A DNA stretch of 64,000 nucleotides, from contig NZ_RXHJ01000002.1 in the NCBI RefSeq assembly GCF_003955685.1, positions 124,001 through 188,000 of the forward strand. Direction: 5' to 3'. This stretch comes from Corynebacterium hylobatis (GTDB lineage Bacteria > Actinomycetota > Actinomycetes > Mycobacteriales > Mycobacteriaceae). The notes under the pieces were generated by a model, which saw nothing but the letters and a program-made list of their open reading frames with translations, was not told the origin of the DNA and did no database searches. Of this stretch, positions 33,145-41,661 are shown in pieces (within the stretch, counting starts at the first letter, position 1; every line of letters begins with the position of its first letter). Position numbers and translations under genes: made by a program.

Positions 33145-34533
33145 GTGAGTCTTCCGCCCAATGTGTCCACGATCGGTGAGCTGAAGGCCGCCGGTTACAC
33201 CCACCGTCCCCTGCGGACTGAGATCCGCGAGAACCTCCTCGCGCTGCTCTCCGCGGGAGAGGACCCCTGGCCGGGTCTGCACGGCCTGCAGCACACCGTG
33301 ATCCCGCAGGTCGAGCGCGCGCTGATCGCCGGCCACGACATCGTGCTGCTCGGTGAGCGCGGCCAGGGCAAGACCCGTCTCCTGCGCTCGCTGACCGGGC
33401 TGCTCGACGAATGGATGCCCGCCGTCGCAGATTCCGACCTGCGCGAGCACCCCCTGGCCCCCATCACGGAGGAGACACGTCGGCGTATCGGGGCCGAGGG
33501 TGACACCCTGCCGGTGACCTGGATCCACCGCGACGAGCGCTACTCGGAGAAGCTGGCAACCCCGGACACCTCCGTGGCTGACCTGATCGGTGACGTCGAC
33601 CCCATGCGGGTGGCCGAGGGCCGCCGGCTCGGTGATCCGGAGACCATCCATTACGGGCTGATCCCGCGTTCCAACCGCGGCATCGTGGCCATCAACGAGC
33701 TGCCGGATCTGGCCGAACGCATCCAGGTCTCCATGCTCAACGTCATGGAGGAACGCGACGTGCAGATCCGTGGCTACATGCTGCGCCTGCCGCTCGACGT
33801 GCTGGTCGTGGCCTCGGCCAACCCGGAGGACTACACCAACCGCGGGCGCATCATCACCCCGCTCAAGGACCGCTTCGGGGCGGAGATCCGCACCCATTAC
33901 CCCATCGAACTCGAGGACGAGATCGCCGTCATCGAGCAGGAGTCCACCCTGCTCGCCGAGGTGCCGGAGGTGCTGCTGGAGATCCTGGCCCGCTACACCC
34001 GGGCGCTGCGCGAATCCCCGGCCGTCAACCAGCGCGCCGGTGTCTCCGCCCGTTTCGCCATCGCGGGTGCGGAGACCGTCGCGGCCGCCGCCCGGCACCG
34101 CGCCGCGATCCGGGGCGAGGAGAAGGCGGTGGCCCGCCTCGTTGATCTGGAGGCGGCCGTCGATGTCCTCGGCGGCAAGGTCGAGTTCGAGTCCGGTGAG
34201 GAGGGCCGCGAATGGGAGGTACTCGGTTATCTGCTGCGCACCGCCACTGCCGAGGCGGTACGCGCCCGCATGCGCGGGCTTGACTTCGCTCCCCTGATTC
34301 AGGCCCTGGACGGCACGACCACCGTCTCCACCGGCGAACAGGTCACCGCCGCCGAATTCCTCGCCGGGCTTCCTGACCTCGGCGAATCCGACCTCTACGA
34401 CCAGATCGCCACCCGACTGGGTGCACAGGATGAGGGCACCCGCGCCAGTGCGGTCGAACTCGCCCTCGAGGCCCTCTACCTCGCCCGGAAGATCGCGAAG
34501 GATTCCGGCGAGGGCGAGACCATCTACGGCTAG
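33145..34533 (+). CDS. MoxR/ChlI-type AAA+ ATPase
   Basis: 462 aa from GTG 33145, six nt after TAGCCT (leaderless). GERGQGKTRLL is Walker A (about residues 70-80). GIVAINELPDLAERIQVSMLNVMEERDVQIRGY is the Walker B and following pre-sensor beta-hairpin, typical of magnesium-chelatase subunit I. LVVASANPEDYTNRGRI contains sensor 1. Together with the VWA gene 27 nt downstream it forms a MoxR-VWA pair, which usually acts as a metal-chelatase-like or protein-maturation chaperone. No porphyrin-type H subunit is nearby, so cofactor or protein remodelling is more likely than chelation. Confidence 0.87.
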   Translation: MSLPPNVSTIGELKAAGYTHRPLRTEIRENLLALLSAGEDPWPGLHGLQHTVIPQVERALIAGHDIVLLGERGQGKTRLLRSLTGLLDEWMPAVADSDLREHPLAPITEETRRRIGAEGDTLPVTWIHRDERYSEKLATPDTSVADLIGDVDPMRVAEGRRLGDPETIHYGLIPRSNRGIVAINELPDLAERIQVSMLNVMEERDVQIRGYMLRLPLDVLVVASANPEDYTNRGRIITPLKDRFGAEIRTHYPIELEDEIAVIEQESTLLAEVPEVLLEILARYTRALRESPAVNQRAGVSARFAIAGAETVAAAARHRAAIRGEEKAVARLVDLEAAVDVLGGKVEFESGEEGREWEVLGYLLRTATAEAVRARMRGLDFAPLIQALDGTTTVSTGEQVTAAEFLAGLPDLGESDLYDQIATRLGAQDEGTRASAVELALEALYLARKIAKDSGEGETIYG

Positions 34534-34560
34534 AACAACCCGCTTCCCTAGGAGGCCGAC

Positions 34561-36552
34561 ATGCCACAACGACGCCGCACCCGCTACGGCCGCTACACCG
34601 GCGGACCGGATCCCCTCGCGCCTCCGGTGGATGTCACTGAGGCGCTGGAGGCCATCGCCGAGGAGGTCATGGCCGGTTACTCCCCCGAGCGTGCCCTGCG
34701 GGAGTTCCTGCGCCACGGCAGCCGGGGGCGGGAGGGCTACGACGATCTCGCCCGCCGCATCGCCGAGAAGCGCCGGGAGAAGCTGCAGAAACACAACCTG
34801 GGCGGCACGCTGCAGGAGGTGAAGAAGCTTCTCGACGACGCCGTGCTCGCCGAACGCGGCCAGCTCGCCCGCGACGTCACCATGGACGACACCGACCGCG
34901 CCTTCCGCGAGATGCAGCTGGACAACCTGCCGGCCTCCACCGCGGCGGCCGTCAACGAACTCTCCGACTACGACTGGCAGTCCACCGACGCGCGGGAGAA
35001 ATTCGAGCAGATCAGGGACCTGCTCGGCCGCGAGGTCCTCGACCAGCGTTTCGCCGGCATGAAGCAGGCACTGGAGAACGCCACCGATGAGGACCGGGCG
35101 GCCGTGAAGCAGATGCTCCAGGACCTCAACGAGCTGCTGGACAAGCACCGCCGCGGTGAGGACACCGAGCAGGACTTCGCCGATTTCATGGACAAACACG
35201 GCCGGAACTTCCCGGAGAACCCGCGCAACGTCGACGAGCTCATCGACGCGATGGCGAAGCGCTCTGCCGCCGCCCAGCGCATGCTCAACTCCATGACCGA
35301 GGAGCAGCGCCGGGAGCTGATGGAGCTCTCGGCCCAGGCCTTCGGCTCCCCGGAGCTCATGGAGCAGTTGGGCGAACTCGAGGGCAACCTGCGGTCCATG
35401 CGCCCGGACCTTGACTGGTCCGGCTCGGAGGACTTCTCCGGGGAGGAGGGACTGGGGCTGGGTGATGGCACCGGCGCGGTGCAGGACATCGCCGAACTGG
35501 ACGAGCTGGCGGAGCAGCTCAGCCAGTCCTATGACGGCGCGCACTCCTCCGACATCGACCTTGAGGCGCTGGGCCGCCAGCTCGGCGAGGAGGCCGCTGT
35601 CTCCGCCGAGACCCTCGCGGAACTGGAACGCGCCATGCGTGACAGCGGCCTGCTACGCCACAATGTCGACGGTTCGCTGGGTTTGTCCCCGCAGGCGATG
35701 CGCCGCCTCGGGAAGACCCTGCTTGCCGACGCCGCGAAGCAGCTCAGTGCCCGCTCCGGCGCGCGCGACGCCCAACTGGCCGGTGCCTCCGGGGAACAGA
35801 CCGGTGCCTCCCGGCCCTGGGAGTTCGGCGACACCCAGCCCTGGGACGTGACCCGGACGGTGACCAACGCCCTGCAGCGTTCCGCCGTCGAAGGTGAGAC
35901 GCCCTCCGGTCGGGTGCGCATCGAGGTGCAGGACGTCGAGGTCGTGGAGACCGAGGCCCGTACCCAGTCGGCGGTGGCGCTGCTGGTGGACACCTCCTAT
36001 TCCATGGCCTCCGAGGGCCGCTGGGTACCGATGAAACGCACCGCGCTCGCCCTCCACCACCTCATCTCCACGAGGTTCCGGGGCGATGAACTGGCGCTGA
36101 TCGGTTTCGGCCGCCACGCACTCAACATGGACATCGACGAGCTCACCGCCCTGCCCCCGGTACGCGAACAGGGCACCAACCTCCACCACGGGCTGCTGCT
36201 GGCCGAAAAATTCTTCGCCCGGCACCCCAGCATGGACCCCACGCTGCTCATCGTCACCGACGGTGAGCCGACGGCCCACCTCATGCCCCACGGCGAGGCC
36301 TGGTTCGACTGGCCCACCCACCCCGAGACCCTGCGCCAGACCCTCATCCAGCTGGACAAGGTCACCCGCCGGGGCACCCGGACGACCTTCTTCCGGCTCG
36401 GCCACGACCCAGGGCTGGAACACTTCCTCAACCAGCTCGCCGACCGCGTGGGCGGGCGCGTCACCGCCCCTGAGCTCGATGACCTGGGCGCGGCCGTCGT
36501 CGGTGAGTACCTGCGCCGCCGGGACCCCGGTTTCGGGGACATCGACTGGTAG
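34561..36552 (+). CDS. VWA-domain protein, partner of the AAA+ ATPase
   Basis: 663 aa after a TAGGAGG Shine-Dalgarno. The first about 430 residues are highly charged and helical, with many Glu/Gln/Arg. The VWA domain occupies the C-terminal third: LLVDTSYSM (about residues 474-482) is the MIDAS DxSxS motif, slightly altered to DTSYS, and IVTDGEPTAH supplies a further metal-loop Asp. No signal peptide, so cytosolic. It is the BchD-like half of the MoxR-VWA pair and probably recruits the target protein for the ATPase. Confident on architecture, not on target. Confidence 0.85.
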   Translation: MPQRRRTRYGRYTGGPDPLAPPVDVTEALEAIAEEVMAGYSPERALREFLRHGSRGREGYDDLARRIAEKRREKLQKHNLGGTLQEVKKLLDDAVLAERGQLARDVTMDDTDRAFREMQLDNLPASTAAAVNELSDYDWQSTDAREKFEQIRDLLGREVLDQRFAGMKQALENATDEDRAAVKQMLQDLNELLDKHRRGEDTEQDFADFMDKHGRNFPENPRNVDELIDAMAKRSAAAQRMLNSMTEEQRRELMELSAQAFGSPELMEQLGELEGNLRSMRPDLDWSGSEDFSGEEGLGLGDGTGAVQDIAELDELAEQLSQSYDGAHSSDIDLEALGRQLGEEAAVSAETLAELERAMRDSGLLRHNVDGSLGLSPQAMRRLGKTLLADAAKQLSARSGARDAQLAGASGEQTGASRPWEFGDTQPWDVTRTVTNALQRSAVEGETPSGRVRIEVQDVEVVETEARTQSAVALLVDTSYSMASEGRWVPMKRTALALHHLISTRFRGDELALIGFGRHALNMDIDELTALPPVREQGTNLHHGLLLAEKFFARHPSMDPTLLIVTDGEPTAHLMPHGEAWFDWPTHPETLRQTLIQLDKVTRRGTRTTFFRLGHDPGLEHFLNQLADRVGGRVTAPELDDLGAAVVGEYLRRRDPGFGDIDW

Positions 36553-36582
36553 CGGGAGGCGCGAACGGAAAACTGCCCCGGT

Positions 36583-36954
36583 TCAGTGGGTCGTGGTGGT
36601 CTGCTGGTACAGCGCAAGGCGGACCACCCCGTCAAGGAGCACATAGGTGCTGGCCATGAGCGCCTCAAAAGGCGGCTGTCCGGGCCGTTCGACGACCGCC
36701 CGGTAGACCAGGGTGGCGGCGTGCGTGCCGACCGGAACCAGCTTCTCCGGGGTGATCTCGAAGCTTGCCCAGGCGGGCGACTCGTTGAGCGTGGCCGCGA
36801 TGGTCGTCCGATCCAGCACCATGCCGTTGACCAGCAGCATCACCCCCTCAGCCGTCATGAGACGGCCATAGAAGTCCCAACCCGTGGCGCTGCTGAGTGC
36901 CTCCCAGCCCTGCCGCTCCAGGTCCATGAGGTTCTCCAGCGTGAGATCGTCCAT
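36583..36954 (-). CDS. DUF4440/SnoaL-like NTF2-fold protein
   Basis: 123 aa from ATG 36954; TAGCAT lies seven nt upstream, supporting a leaderless start there, although ATG 36963 is also in frame. LENLMDLERQGWEALSS with GWDFYGRLMTAEGVMLL and a series of strands ending in RLALYQQTTT match the DUF4440 NTF2-like fold. Such proteins are small enzymes or ligand binders. Divergent from the tocopherol-cyclase-like gene over 89 nt. Confidence 0.75.
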   Translation of the reverse strand: MDDLTLENLMDLERQGWEALSSATGWDFYGRLMTAEGVMLLVNGMVLDRTTIAATLNESPAWASFEITPEKLVPVGTHAATLVYRAVVERPGQPPFEALMASTYVLLDGVVRLALYQQTTTTH

Positions 36955-37043
36955 GGTCTCCATGCTAGGCAGGCTGTTCCGGGAGGGGCAGGAATTTTCG
37001 CGAAGCCCACCAGCGGACGGCACACCTGTGCTGTACTGACCTC

Positions 37044-38108
37044 ATGGGCCTGCTCAGACGATACCGTTCGACCGGCGCCGACCTCCCCTTCGGCAATCCG
37101 CTGCGCGCCCACCACGGCGTCGCGATGGAAGGCTACTTCTGGCGCATCACCGACCCCGATACTGGCCGGGTGCTCATCGCCCTGTGCGGTGCCAACAAGG
37201 GTCCGCAGGGATCCTGGGCGACGGTCGGGCTCGCAGCCTGGCCCAACGGTTTCATCCGCACCGGGGCACTCGACGGATCCTGGACCAACCCCAACGGCCT
37301 CGGCGTCGAAGGCGGCATCGGCGACGAACCGGGGTCCCCTGCTGCCTTCGAAGGCAATGACCGCCGCCTCCGCGTGAATCTGGGTGCTGATGCCCGCGTC
37401 GACCTGGAATTCCACGACCTCTCCCCCTGGCCGCACCGCGCGCTCGGCGGATCAAGCATCTTCCAGGCCGTCCCCGGTCTCAACCAGTACTGGCACCCCT
37501 GGCTGCTCGGCGGGAAGGCCTCAGGCACCGCGACCGTAGGCGATGAGACCTGGAAGTTCCAGGACGCCCAGGTCTACGGCGAGAAAAACTGGGGACAGGA
37601 GGGCTTCCCCGAGGCCTGGTGGTGGGGGCAGACCCAGGGCTTCGCAGAACCCGAGGCCTGCCTCGCCTTCGCCGGTGGCATCGTGACCACCGGCCGGATG
37701 AAGGTGGAGGTCACCGGGCTTGTCGTACGGCTTCCCGACGACCGCGTCATCCGCCTCGGTGACCCGATGATCAGCCCGGTGACCACCCGCACCAGCGATG
37801 AGCAGTGGCAGCTGTCGGGCCGCGGCTTCGGCTGGCGCATCGAGGTCACCGCCACCGCCCCACTCGACCAGGCTTTCGTCCTGCCCGTCCCCCTGCCCAG
37901 CGAACACCGCAACGTGCCGGGCGATCTGGAGCACCTCGCCGGTGACCTGGAGGTGCGTGTGCACCGTTTCGGTCGTCACGTGTGGACGGGGCGCACGAAC
38001 CTTGCCGCCCTGGAACACGGTGGTCTCGACCGGGCCCGGGCGGAGCTGCGCCGCCGTGGCCTCGACGACACGCTGCCCTCTGCCCCGCCGGTGGGTCGGG
38101 GTCAGTGA
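37044..38108 (+). CDS. Tocopherol-cyclase-like (lipocalin/CrtC-type fold) protein
   Basis: 354 aa. MEGYFWRI near residue 29, then QAVPGLNQYWHPWLLGG and the strongly conserved YGEKNWGQEGFPEAWWWGQ (about residues 172-190), match plant and bacterial tocopherol cyclase and its bacterial relatives. In plants the family closes the chromanol ring of vitamin E; corynebacteria are not known to make tocopherol, so another quinol or lipid substrate, or a non-enzymatic lipid-binding role, is likely. TGTACT six nt before the ATG indicates a leaderless message. No quinone-biosynthesis genes are adjacent. Confidence 0.8.
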   Translation: MGLLRRYRSTGADLPFGNPLRAHHGVAMEGYFWRITDPDTGRVLIALCGANKGPQGSWATVGLAAWPNGFIRTGALDGSWTNPNGLGVEGGIGDEPGSPAAFEGNDRRLRVNLGADARVDLEFHDLSPWPHRALGGSSIFQAVPGLNQYWHPWLLGGKASGTATVGDETWKFQDAQVYGEKNWGQEGFPEAWWWGQTQGFAEPEACLAFAGGIVTTGRMKVEVTGLVVRLPDDRVIRLGDPMISPVTTRTSDEQWQLSGRGFGWRIEVTATAPLDQAFVLPVPLPSEHRNVPGDLEHLAGDLEVRVHRFGRHVWTGRTNLAALEHGGLDRARAELRRRGLDDTLPSAPPVGRGQ

Positions 38109-38199
38109 CCGCGGGACCAGGCTGTACGTCAGATCGTCGGCACGATACGACGAAACCTACGATCCGGGCCATCCAGGACTGAGGCTCCTGAACGAAGAC

Positions 38200-38237
38200 T
38201 TGACCTTCGAGTTACCTGAGGCCGGAGGATGGGCATG
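38200..38237 (+). promoter_or_regulatory. MerR-type promoter with 19-bp spacer and dyad
   Basis: TTGACC (38200-38205) and GAGGAT (38225-38230) are separated by 19 nt, the elongated spacing used by MerR-family regulators. CCTTCGAGTTACCTGAGG (38204-38221) fills the spacer and resembles the known SoxR-type dyad CCTCAAGTTAACTTGAGG. The expected start point is the first base of the GTG at 38237, so the message would be leaderless. The regulator encoded immediately downstream probably binds here. Confidence 0.6.
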
Positions 38238-39331
38238 TGACTGAAACGGAACTGATGCCCATCGGCGTCTTCGCCCGGCGCACCGGGTTGACAGCGAGCG
38301 CGCTCCGCTTCTACGACGACGCCGGATTATTACCTCCCGCTGACGTGGATCCCCACTCCGGTTACCGGCGCTACGGACACGACCAGATCCACCGCGCCAA
38401 GCTGCTGCGGGAGTTGCGGGAAATCTCCATGCCACTCACCGCGATCCAGGAGGTGTTCGATGCCCCACCCGAAGAGGCTGGTGCGTTGATTGACGCCCAC
38501 GCCGCCGGGATCGCGGCGGATGCGCGCGCTGCGCAGGCCCGGGCAGCGGCGATCAAGGACCACCTGGGTGCCAGCGGTAAGCGCCCCACCCTGCATCTTC
38601 GGGGACCGGTACTGGCCGAAGCTATCGAGCAGGTATTCACCGCCACCGGCCGAACCCCTGACCACCCGGCGCTCTCCGGGGTATACGTCCGCGTCGATCA
38701 CGCCGAAGTCTCGCTGACCGCGACAGACAGGTACCGGTTGACCAGGCGCACACTGATCGCAGCGGGCCCATCCCCGCAGCCCTGGTCTGGTGTTCTGGAT
38801 GGGGAACAACTCCGATGGATCAGCCACGAGGTGCGCCATAATCTCGATGTCGCAGTTGAGCTGGATGATGCAGAGGTGACTTTCCGCGTCTCCGAGGGCC
38901 GGAGATTTTCTTGCCGGGTGATCGGCATTGAGTACCCGGATTTCCAGCTGATGCTTGATTCGCTCTCGGAGGTGCGCTGCCGGGTGGTCGTTCCGAAACA
39001 CCTGCTGCTGCGTGCCCTGGAGAGCGTCGCCCACCAGGCCACAACCCTTTCCGGCTCTGACGACCTCCTGATGGTCCGGGACGGAGAGACGACCGGCCAT
39101 GCTCATCGCATCGGAGCTGAGATCGCCGGCCGGATGGGAGAGATCTCTTTCGCCACGACGCAACTGTTTCCTGCGGTGAGTTCCGCAATCGGCCCGGATG
39201 TGGTCCTAGAGCTACGGGGCAAGGATCAGCCCGTGACTGTTCGCTCTGCCGACCGCGGAGACCTGACGACAGTACTCATGCCCACGCTCATTGACCTGAA
39301 CAACGAATCCGAGGAGAAAACTCATGCATGA
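38237..39331 (+). CDS. MerR regulator fused to a DNA polymerase III beta-clamp-like domain
   Basis: 364 aa from GTG 38237. Residues about 6-75 are a MerR winged helix-turn-helix (IGVFARRTGLTASALRFYDDAGLL, then GYRRYG), followed by a helical dimerisation stretch to about 115. The remainder resembles domains 2 and 3 of DnaN: HPALSGVYVRV with LTATDRYRLTRR, then IEYPDFQLML, and finally PVTVRSADRGDLTTVLMPT, which parallels the beta-clamp C-terminus. Domain 1 is missing. The clamp part may act as ligand-sensing or protein-binding module. It overlaps the next gene by 8 nt. Similar fusions exist in other actinobacteria as far as I recall, but I know of no function. Confidence 0.82.
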   Translation: MTETELMPIGVFARRTGLTASALRFYDDAGLLPPADVDPHSGYRRYGHDQIHRAKLLRELREISMPLTAIQEVFDAPPEEAGALIDAHAAGIAADARAAQARAAAIKDHLGASGKRPTLHLRGPVLAEAIEQVFTATGRTPDHPALSGVYVRVDHAEVSLTATDRYRLTRRTLIAAGPSPQPWSGVLDGEQLRWISHEVRHNLDVAVELDDAEVTFRVSEGRRFSCRVIGIEYPDFQLMLDSLSEVRCRVVVPKHLLLRALESVAHQATTLSGSDDLLMVRDGETTGHAHRIGAEIAGRMGEISFATTQLFPAVSSAIGPDVVLELRGKDQPVTVRSADRGDLTTVLMPTLIDLNNESEEKTHA

Positions 39332-39839
39332 TCAGCAGACCAGCCCCGATCCCGTCATGGAGACGATCACCCGCGCGGTCGGGCAATGGCAGGAGAGCGG
39401 GGACTCAGCCTCAGCCCGCGAACGGCTGCTCACTCTCTGGGCCGAGATCGGGGTCACCGGGGACGCGTTCCACCGGTGCATCCTCGCGCATTATCTGGCC
39501 GACCTCTACGACGACCCCGCGGAAGCCCTGATCTGGGACATCCGTGCCCTGGACGCGGCCGATGCGGTACCCGCACAGGGGGTCGGGGGTGTCCAACACG
39601 GATTCAACATCGCGTCCTTCCGTCCCTCCCTGTACCTGAACATCGCGGACAACCTGCGTCAGCTCGGGTCTTTCACCGCCGCGGTTGCACACCTCGATGC
39701 GGCTACCCACGATATGCACCTCCTCGCGGAAGACGCCTACGGCGGACTGATCCGTGACGGGATGAAACAGGTGGGTCAGGCGATCACCCGGGGGGACTGC
39801 TCAAGGCTGGGCCAGTCCCCTGCCTCCGATTCCCGGTGA
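39324..39839 (+). CDS. Small helical (TPR-like) partner protein of the MerR-clamp regulator
   Basis: 171 aa, starting inside the last 8 nt of the regulator gene (translation coupling). Helical repeats are suggested by HRCILAHYLADLYDDPAEALIWDIRALDAAD and YLNIADNLRQLGSFTAAVAHLDAATHDMHLL, the second resembling a TPR motif. No enzyme motif. It probably forms a complex with, or modulates, the clamp-like domain. The C-terminal 20 residues look disordered. Family not recognised beyond this. Confidence 0.68.
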   Translation: MHDQQTSPDPVMETITRAVGQWQESGDSASARERLLTLWAEIGVTGDAFHRCILAHYLADLYDDPAEALIWDIRALDAADAVPAQGVGGVQHGFNIASFRPSLYLNIADNLRQLGSFTAAVAHLDAATHDMHLLAEDAYGGLIRDGMKQVGQAITRGDCSRLGQSPASDSR

Positions 39840-39862
39840 CAGATCCCGGGAGGTATCCCGGC

Positions 39863-40006
39863 GATTCAGCTGTCGTTCTGGATTCACATGCTTTCCCGGA
39901 TCCACTCCACCCGGCGCGTCGATTCCCGGAGTTCGGCAGGAGATGGCTCGCACCGGCCGTGCCTGATTTTCGTGGACGATTACCGCATCCAGGACAGTTA
40001 TCGTCG
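39863..40006 (-). pseudogene. Remnant of a second DUF429 gene 3' end
   Basis: This stretch aligns along its length, in the same orientation, with the 3' end of the DUF429 gene at 41662-42417. Shared blocks: GATTCAGCTGTC (39863-39874 and 41659-41670), TCCCGGAGTTCGGC (39924-39937 and 41740-41753), CTCGCACCGGCC (39947-39958 and 41764-41775), ACCGCATCCAGG and TTATCGTCG. Frameshifts and a deletion destroy the reading frame. It abuts the stop codon of the MFS gene. Confidence 0.75.
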
Positions 40007-40008
40007 AC

Positions 40009-41247
40009 TCATCTCTCCCGCAGGGAAAAACCCAGCCGTTTCTCGGAGAAGAGCATGATCAACGCAGTACCGAGGAGACCCGCTGCAGTGGTGAGCCACC
40101 AGGAGGTGTGCCAGCCCTGCGCTTGGGCGGCCAACCATGCCAACAGGATGGGGCCGAAGAAATTACCGGCGTTCTGGATCTGCTGCATCAACCCGACCGC
40201 ACCGGACGCCGAGCCTCCAGGCGGGGCCAGGTCCACGATGACCCGGAACATGGTGGTCGGGATCAGGGCACCTACCACCGAGAAGACACAGACCAGCACA
40301 AACTGCGGGATGAACGTGCCGGGTACGACAGCCCAGTCCACGGCGTAGACGCCGAAGGCAGTGATACCCATGACTGCAAAGGCCGTGATGACCAGCGGAC
40401 GGACAGCATATCCGCGCTGCAGCAGGAATCCGGCCATCACAGCACCCACGGCGTTGATCCCACCGGCGACCGCTGAGAGCGTCCCACCGAGCACCGGGCC
40501 GACCCCGTATTCCTGGTAGACGGTGGGCAGGAACCCGATCACGGAAGTCCACTGGACGGTGTAGCAGGAGAACACCGCACCAGCGAGCCACGGCTTCCAG
40601 CTGCGCACAGTCACCCAGACCCGGCGGAAGGCCGGCCCTGTTCCCCCCTCCCCCCGGGGATCCCGGTCCGTGTACTTCAGCAACAGTGGAATCCCGAGGG
40701 CAGTCACGGTGGCCATGATCCAGTACCACACCCGCCAGTCAGTGACCTGCAGAAGCAGGGCACTACTCAGCACCGCAAGGAACGTCGCCGTTCCCTGGAA
40801 GCCCGCCCACGCCCCCATCGCCACGGTCAGCCGTTCAACCGGGGTGTCACGGCGGATCAACGCCGGGGCCATCACGATGACTGCGAGATACCCGATGCCT
40901 TCCAGGGCGCGGGCGGACATCATCACCTCTGAGGTGGTCGCCAGGGCGCTGATCACGGAGCCCACCACCAACAGACCCATGCCGAGAACCAGGGTGCGGC
41001 GCAACCCCACCCGCTCACCGATGATGGATGCCGGGATCCCGCCCAGAATTCCCGCCAGTTGCACCAGCCCCAGCAGCAGGCCGGCCTGCACCAGGCTGAT
41101 GCTGAGATCGGCCTGGACCTCCGTGAGCACACTGGGTAGTTTCCAGATGTGCATCGCCGAGATGACCCCACAGACCACCACCGTGATCCAGGTGGTGCTC
41201 CCCGAGCGTCGAAGGGTAGGGGCAGGCGATTGCGAAACGATGGTCAT
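40009..41247 (-). CDS. MFS transporter, CynX/NimT-like
   Basis: 412 aa from ATG 41247 with CAGGAGC ten nt upstream. Twelve helices; the loop motif GERVGLRRTLVLG after helix 2 replaces the classical GxxxDRxGRR. HIWKLPSVLTEVQADLSIS near the N-terminus matches the cyanate-permease-like group (CynX/NimT), which handles small anions and drugs. The gene is bracketed by an intact DUF429 gene and a DUF429 remnant, suggesting that it arrived, or was displaced, together with a duplication. Substrate unknown. Confidence 0.83.
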   Translation of the reverse strand: MTIVSQSPAPTLRRSGSTTWITVVVCGVISAMHIWKLPSVLTEVQADLSISLVQAGLLLGLVQLAGILGGIPASIIGERVGLRRTLVLGMGLLVVGSVISALATTSEVMMSARALEGIGYLAVIVMAPALIRRDTPVERLTVAMGAWAGFQGTATFLAVLSSALLLQVTDWRVWYWIMATVTALGIPLLLKYTDRDPRGEGGTGPAFRRVWVTVRSWKPWLAGAVFSCYTVQWTSVIGFLPTVYQEYGVGPVLGGTLSAVAGGINAVGAVMAGFLLQRGYAVRPLVITAFAVMGITAFGVYAVDWAVVPGTFIPQFVLVCVFSVVGALIPTTMFRVIVDLAPPGGSASGAVGLMQQIQNAGNFFGPILLAWLAAQAQGWHTSWWLTTAAGLLGTALIMLFSEKRLGFSLRER

Positions 41248-41424
41248 ACCCGAAAGCTCCTGACGTGGGGCGTTGCCATGAATAAGCGACCCTAGCCGAA
41301 TTTCACGTGCCCTACCAGCGTTTTCCTCCCGATCTGGTCGACTAGATTCGCCACCGTATCCAGCAGCGGAGAGAGCCCGGAATCTAATCCGCGGAATGTC
41401 CATGAATTCTGCAAGGATGGGAAC

Positions 41425-41625
41425 ATGTCCGGGAAAACGTCACCAGTCCACCCCAACGCAATCGTGGTAGCAGTATCGGGACTGATCACAGCGGTCCTCA
41501 TAGGGATAAATAATTCTTCCTGGACGGCCGGGATCAGCTTCAGTATTTTTGCTCTGGTCGGAGTCGTGGTCCTTAACTCAATCCTCAGAAAGCGGCAGAG
41601 GGAGGACAGTCAGAACGGTGCCTGA
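41425..41625 (+). CDS. Small two-helix membrane protein
   Basis: 66 aa. ATG 41425 has AAGGATGGG upstream. Two hydrophobic segments (about residues 12-28 and 33-52) are followed by a charged tail (LRKRQREDSQ). Base composition is less GC-rich than its neighbours. It lies divergent from the MFS gene and convergent with DUF429, within the segment bracketed by the DUF429 copies. Function unknown. Confidence 0.6.
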   Translation: MSGKTSPVHPNAIVVAVSGLITAVLIGINNSSWTAGISFSIFALVGVVVLNSILRKRQREDSQNGA

Positions 41626-41661
41626 TCTTGCATGTGAAGACGTCCGGAGCAGCTCCCTGAT

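Noticed and set aside
32377..35544. A 1055-codon open frame on the minus strand covering the region opposite the AAA+ and VWA genes
   Set aside because: Only its last 222 codons (32377-33045) form a recognisable protein; the rest is the antisense shadow of GC-rich coding sequence and has no domain or start context.
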